From NCBI GenBank assembly GCA_002914845.1, contig JXTC01000136.1:502663-566662 (forward strand): 64,000 nt of DNA, given 5' to 3'. Made by a program: the position numbers and the translations under genes. The notes under the pieces were generated by a model that made no database searches, was not told the origin of the DNA, and was given only the letters and a program-made list of their open reading frames with translations. Positions 61,081 through 64,000 of this stretch are shown piece after piece (the stretch's first letter is position 1; each line of letters opens with the position of its first letter). This DNA comes from Trema orientale (taxonomy: Eukaryota > Streptophyta > Magnoliopsida > Rosales > Cannabaceae).

Positions 61081-63680
61081 TTTTTCAATTTGGCCACTGG
61101 TTCGAAGTGAAATTGGTATTTTTAGAATATAATCATATCAAGCTTTATGTGAAAAAATATATATATATATATCACAACCATTGGTGTCACTATTATCGGA
61201 AACTTATTCTCGAGCGGGCCTAGATTTACCTCATTTTGTGTGCTGAGGCTCAGTGCTAATCTAAAGCTCAAATCAAACAATCGAGTACTCTAATCTAACT
61301 AATTTTGGTGATGCGTTCAACATCGTGAAATCTTGAACATTCATATAACTAGTGGAAAGAAAACTTCTCAAAGTGAGCAAATGGGGATCTCAAAACTTTG
61401 ACTGAGCATCTATTCAAGCAGCAGGGGATGCATATGAGCACCTTGTTTGCATTATAGTTTTTACAGGTAGCGTTTGGTATGCAACTCATAAGTATTTTTG
61501 GGTTATGGGAATAGGTATCAATTCAAGTATTTAGCACACATAGTGCTAGTATCCTAGGTTCATGATGAGATGAGGAGAGCTTATGAGATTGGGAGATTTA
61601 TATCATCTTCTATGTGGTTTCTTTTGATATTTGGATATTTGATTGTGATTTCTCATATATATGTATAAGGATTACCGGTTTTGGCGAATAGATATCTATG
61701 TGGTTTGTAATATAATTTCGAATATACGATGGTTTTCATATTGTGTTTTCATATGTATTAATGGATACCAATTTTGGATTATACACATGTTCTTGTGAAA
61801 TGTTTTTTTTTTTTTTTTTTTAAGAACTACATACCATACAAGCGTTTTCAGAATAATAAAATTTTTCAAAAATATATTAGATTTCCTACTGCGTTTTTGA
61901 GCTTAAACCTCCTTCCCCATCCCCTTCATCTCCCTTCATGTGTTTGTTTGATTAGGACAATTGTCTTGTCGGCCAATTAAGTTGCTTGAGGCATATTTGT
62001 CGTCTCATTTGCACTGGCTGGTACTATACCCTTTGTCATTTCCTTTCCCACATGTTTATTTATTTAACCAAGATTAGTGCTAATACCAAGTGGGTGTATG
62101 GGAGTGGGTTTTTTTATTTATAAATTTATCTAAAATTATGACTGAGGACTTCTTGTATAATTGTTATAAGCTCATTAAAAACATGGTTTTTCAAAACTAC
62201 AATATATTTGGATTATGACTTGATTCTTACAAACTATCTTTGGACATTGTAGTATAACTGTTTCATGGTTCAAATTCACTATTTTGGAAACCATATCTGG
62301 GCTTTGATTGCGACAACTCCTATTTGACCAAACTTGAGGATTTAATTGTTAAATGAACTAATTGGATTTGTCTTAAACTCAATTGAATTTGTTTTCCCAA
62401 AACAATTTAAAAAAGGTCTAATAGTATGTTTTCTTTAGTGTGGAGTTCCTAAAAACTTGTATATGGACCCAAAGGTATAGAATCAAATGTAGGAATTGGT
62501 TGAGTTTTGCAAGGTAACCCTCTTTAGTCATGTTTTTATGTCAAATTACTAAAAGTCACAGCAGGTTGGATAACACAAATATAACTACAGAGGCCTTTTA
62601 GCATAGAGTTCTAAAAAGGCTGGCATTTTACTAAAGACGCTTTCAAAGTCCTGGTTTTTGTTTCCTTTATTCCTAACCCCCAAAAGGCGAGAATTTTGGT
62701 GAGCAACTCCTTTTCCTTTTTTTTTTTCCCTAAATTAGGAATTTCCCTTGCATGGAAATATAGTTAACAACGTCTATAATTGGCGAAACTCTATCAGGAA
62801 AATATGTTCAGAGAATCATTTAGGAATAATTTTTTCCCAATTAAATGTCTAAACGGTTATGAGTATATTATATATTTTTATGTCTTTGCCTTATTGAGTT
62901 CAAGAATGAGGAATGTATTATCATCCCGAATAGAATGAGCAGCTTAAAAAGGAATTGGCAATTACTATAGGATGATTCAGCTATATATACTTGGCAATAA
63001 ACCTAATCTAATCTAATCTAATCCATTCTTTATGTATAGCCTACTACATTTTCCTAATCTAATTTGTTAACCATAGTTTTTATTTTCGGCAGTATTAATT
63101 TTCCAAATTTTGGTATCATTCATAGTGTTTTACGGATCCAACTCGCTACCATGTGACCTATCGAGTGACACATAATAATGTCTTCCTTCTAGCACCTCGT
63201 CCGCTATGGGGGAGCATGAGCTCGCTAAATAGTACATAACCCACTTTTGAATATTACAAATGAGACTCCAAAACATGGAAATCGCAATTCACATGTAACA
63301 TAATTGAATGAGATTACTACCAATGATTTTGTATTTGAGAAATACGCTGCACTCTTTTTTACATTTTTTTACATTTTTACAGTCTTATTGCCTGACACGT
63401 GAATTCTATTATAATTTATTGTATTATTAAAATATTAAACTGAATAATAGAAGCATGTGTCAAATAGTGAGAGTGAAGTGTGTAAAAGAGAGTGAAAAAG
63501 AAAGTGTATTTAGTAAGCTTTTTTGTATTTAATTATTGAATTCAGTTAAAATATTGTGTCAAATTGTAGTCAGTGATAAAAACAACGTGGACACGCATAG
63601 GGTACCTCTTTGACTCGTTTCATTAGGCTCTGACATTACGCTTAGAGTTATGATGAGTTATCATCACTTGGCTAAACGTC
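61081..63680. other. intergenic DNA with a possible LTR remnant
   Basis: No gene recognised. At about 61560-61600 the words GGTTCATGATGAGA and GAGCTTATGAGATTG echo GGTTCGTGATGAGA and GAGCTCATGGGATTG in the Gypsy 5' LTR (14896-14935), so part of this may be a diverged Tekay-type LTR. A degenerate foldback lies at about 63345-63522 (TACGCTGCACTCTTTTTTAC against the reverse of GTAAAAGAGAGTGAAAAAG). A TCTAA pentamer repeat is at 63006-63022. Confidence 0.4.
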
Positions 63681-63689
63681 TATAAAAGG
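63681..63689 (+). promoter_or_regulatory. TATA box of the second neprosin gene
   Basis: TATAAAAGG, a strong consensus, about 100 bases before the ATG, followed by a CT-rich leader (TCGTCTCCTCTCCTCTC). Confidence 0.65.
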
Positions 63690-63783
63690 ATTCTAGTACT
63701 TGTACCTCTCGATCTTATCGTCGTCTCCTCTCCTCTCTTCTGGCTTATAGTATATTAGTGGCTTGTGCGTGCCGGAGTATCAA

Positions 63784-64000
63784 ATGGAGAGAAATAAGCC
63801 AATGGAGAAAAGGACTATAGTAACCATTTTCTTATTAGGAGTGATTTCGTTGGTATTTTGTGATCTACTACATGTGAAAGCTGAAACAATAACTAGGGAG
63901 ACTATTGATGAAGTTGATATGAGGTTGAAGCTTCTCAATAAGCGTGCGGTCAAGAGTATCAAGGTTTTAATTTTTGGAATTTTTTTTTTTTTTTTAAATT
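63784..64000 (+). CDS. neprosin-domain protein, first exon only (cut by window edge)
   Basis: The coding exon 63784-63963 encodes 60 residues in phase 0 and ends at the donor AAG|GTTTTAATT; intron sequence fills the rest of the window. A hydrophobic signal or anchor segment (TIVTIFLLGVISLVFCDLLH) follows a short basic start, MERNKPMEKR. The exon end, EVDMRLKLLNKRAVKSIK, closely resembles [18 protein letters not shown] at the end of exon 1 in the neprosin gene at 55128, and the exon phase is the same. The two are therefore probably a tandem pair. The second in-frame ATG (63802) could also serve as start. The peptidase domain lies beyond the window, so the assignment rests on this N-terminal match. 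Confidence 0.7.
   Translation, partial: MERNKPMEKRTIVTIFLLGVISLVFCDLLHVKAETITRETIDEVDMRLKLLNKRAVKSIKVLIFGIFFFFLN

Noticed and set aside
1..64000. tRNA, rRNA or other structured RNA genes
   Set aside because: I looked for tRNA B-box-like GGTTCGAATCC motifs and rRNA-like blocks and saw none convincing; the only tRNA-related site is the retrotransposon primer site.

Overview
This window is nuclear DNA of a flowering plant, almost certainly a eudicot. The evidence is GT-AG introns, AT-rich intergenic DNA, plant-specific families (a vacuolar processing enzyme with nine coding exons, an arabinogalactan peptide, DUF1639, GT14/DUF266, neprosin/DUF239), and dense layers of plant transposons. It holds five complete protein genes, all rebuilt here exon by exon with phases that close, and one gene cut by the right edge. 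I could not run any search; family names come from recognising motifs by eye.

Layout. 1-6.5 kb is intergenic and carries a 936-bp Helitron-like element with a MITE nested in it, plus two related Mutator-type MITEs. 6.59-10.26 kb (+) is a legumain / vacuolar processing enzyme. 12.5-27.9 kb is a nested retrotransposon block: a decayed chromodomain Ty3/Gypsy element (13.3-23.9 kb) split by a 2.2-kb solo LTR that itself holds a hAT-type MITE; a decayed Ty1/Copia fragment fused to the truncated 3' LTR and split by a 1.9-kb solo LTR; then a 228-bp solo LTR. All three solo LTRs have perfect 5-bp target site duplications. 28.8-36.6 kb (+) is a DUF1639 gene with a long, probably multi-exon leader and a 3.1-kb intron that looks as if it contains a second promoter. 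40.35-40.55 kb (-) is an arabinogalactan peptide. 41-43.4 kb has a TCGA-rich patch and two tandem duplications. 45.2-47.7 kb (-) is a GT14 glycosyltransferase. 50.5-52.8 kb (-) is a CXXC zinc-binding protein of the DUF866/UPF0587 family. 55.1-57.4 kb (+) is a neprosin-domain gene, and 63.8 kb to the edge is the first exon of a second neprosin gene in the same orientation. Between these two paralogues lies a 1.9-kb Mutator-like element (58.7-60.6 kb) with long terminal inverted repeats, a perfect 9-bp target duplication and an interior that looks like a captured gene fragment, that is, a Pack-MULE candidate.

The genes do not form a pathway. Several products are linked loosely by location: VPE goes to the vacuole, the AG peptide and neprosins to the secretory route or cell wall, and GT14 to the Golgi. 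The clearest stories in the window are the order of transposon insertions, the neprosin tandem pair and the candidate Pack-MULE.
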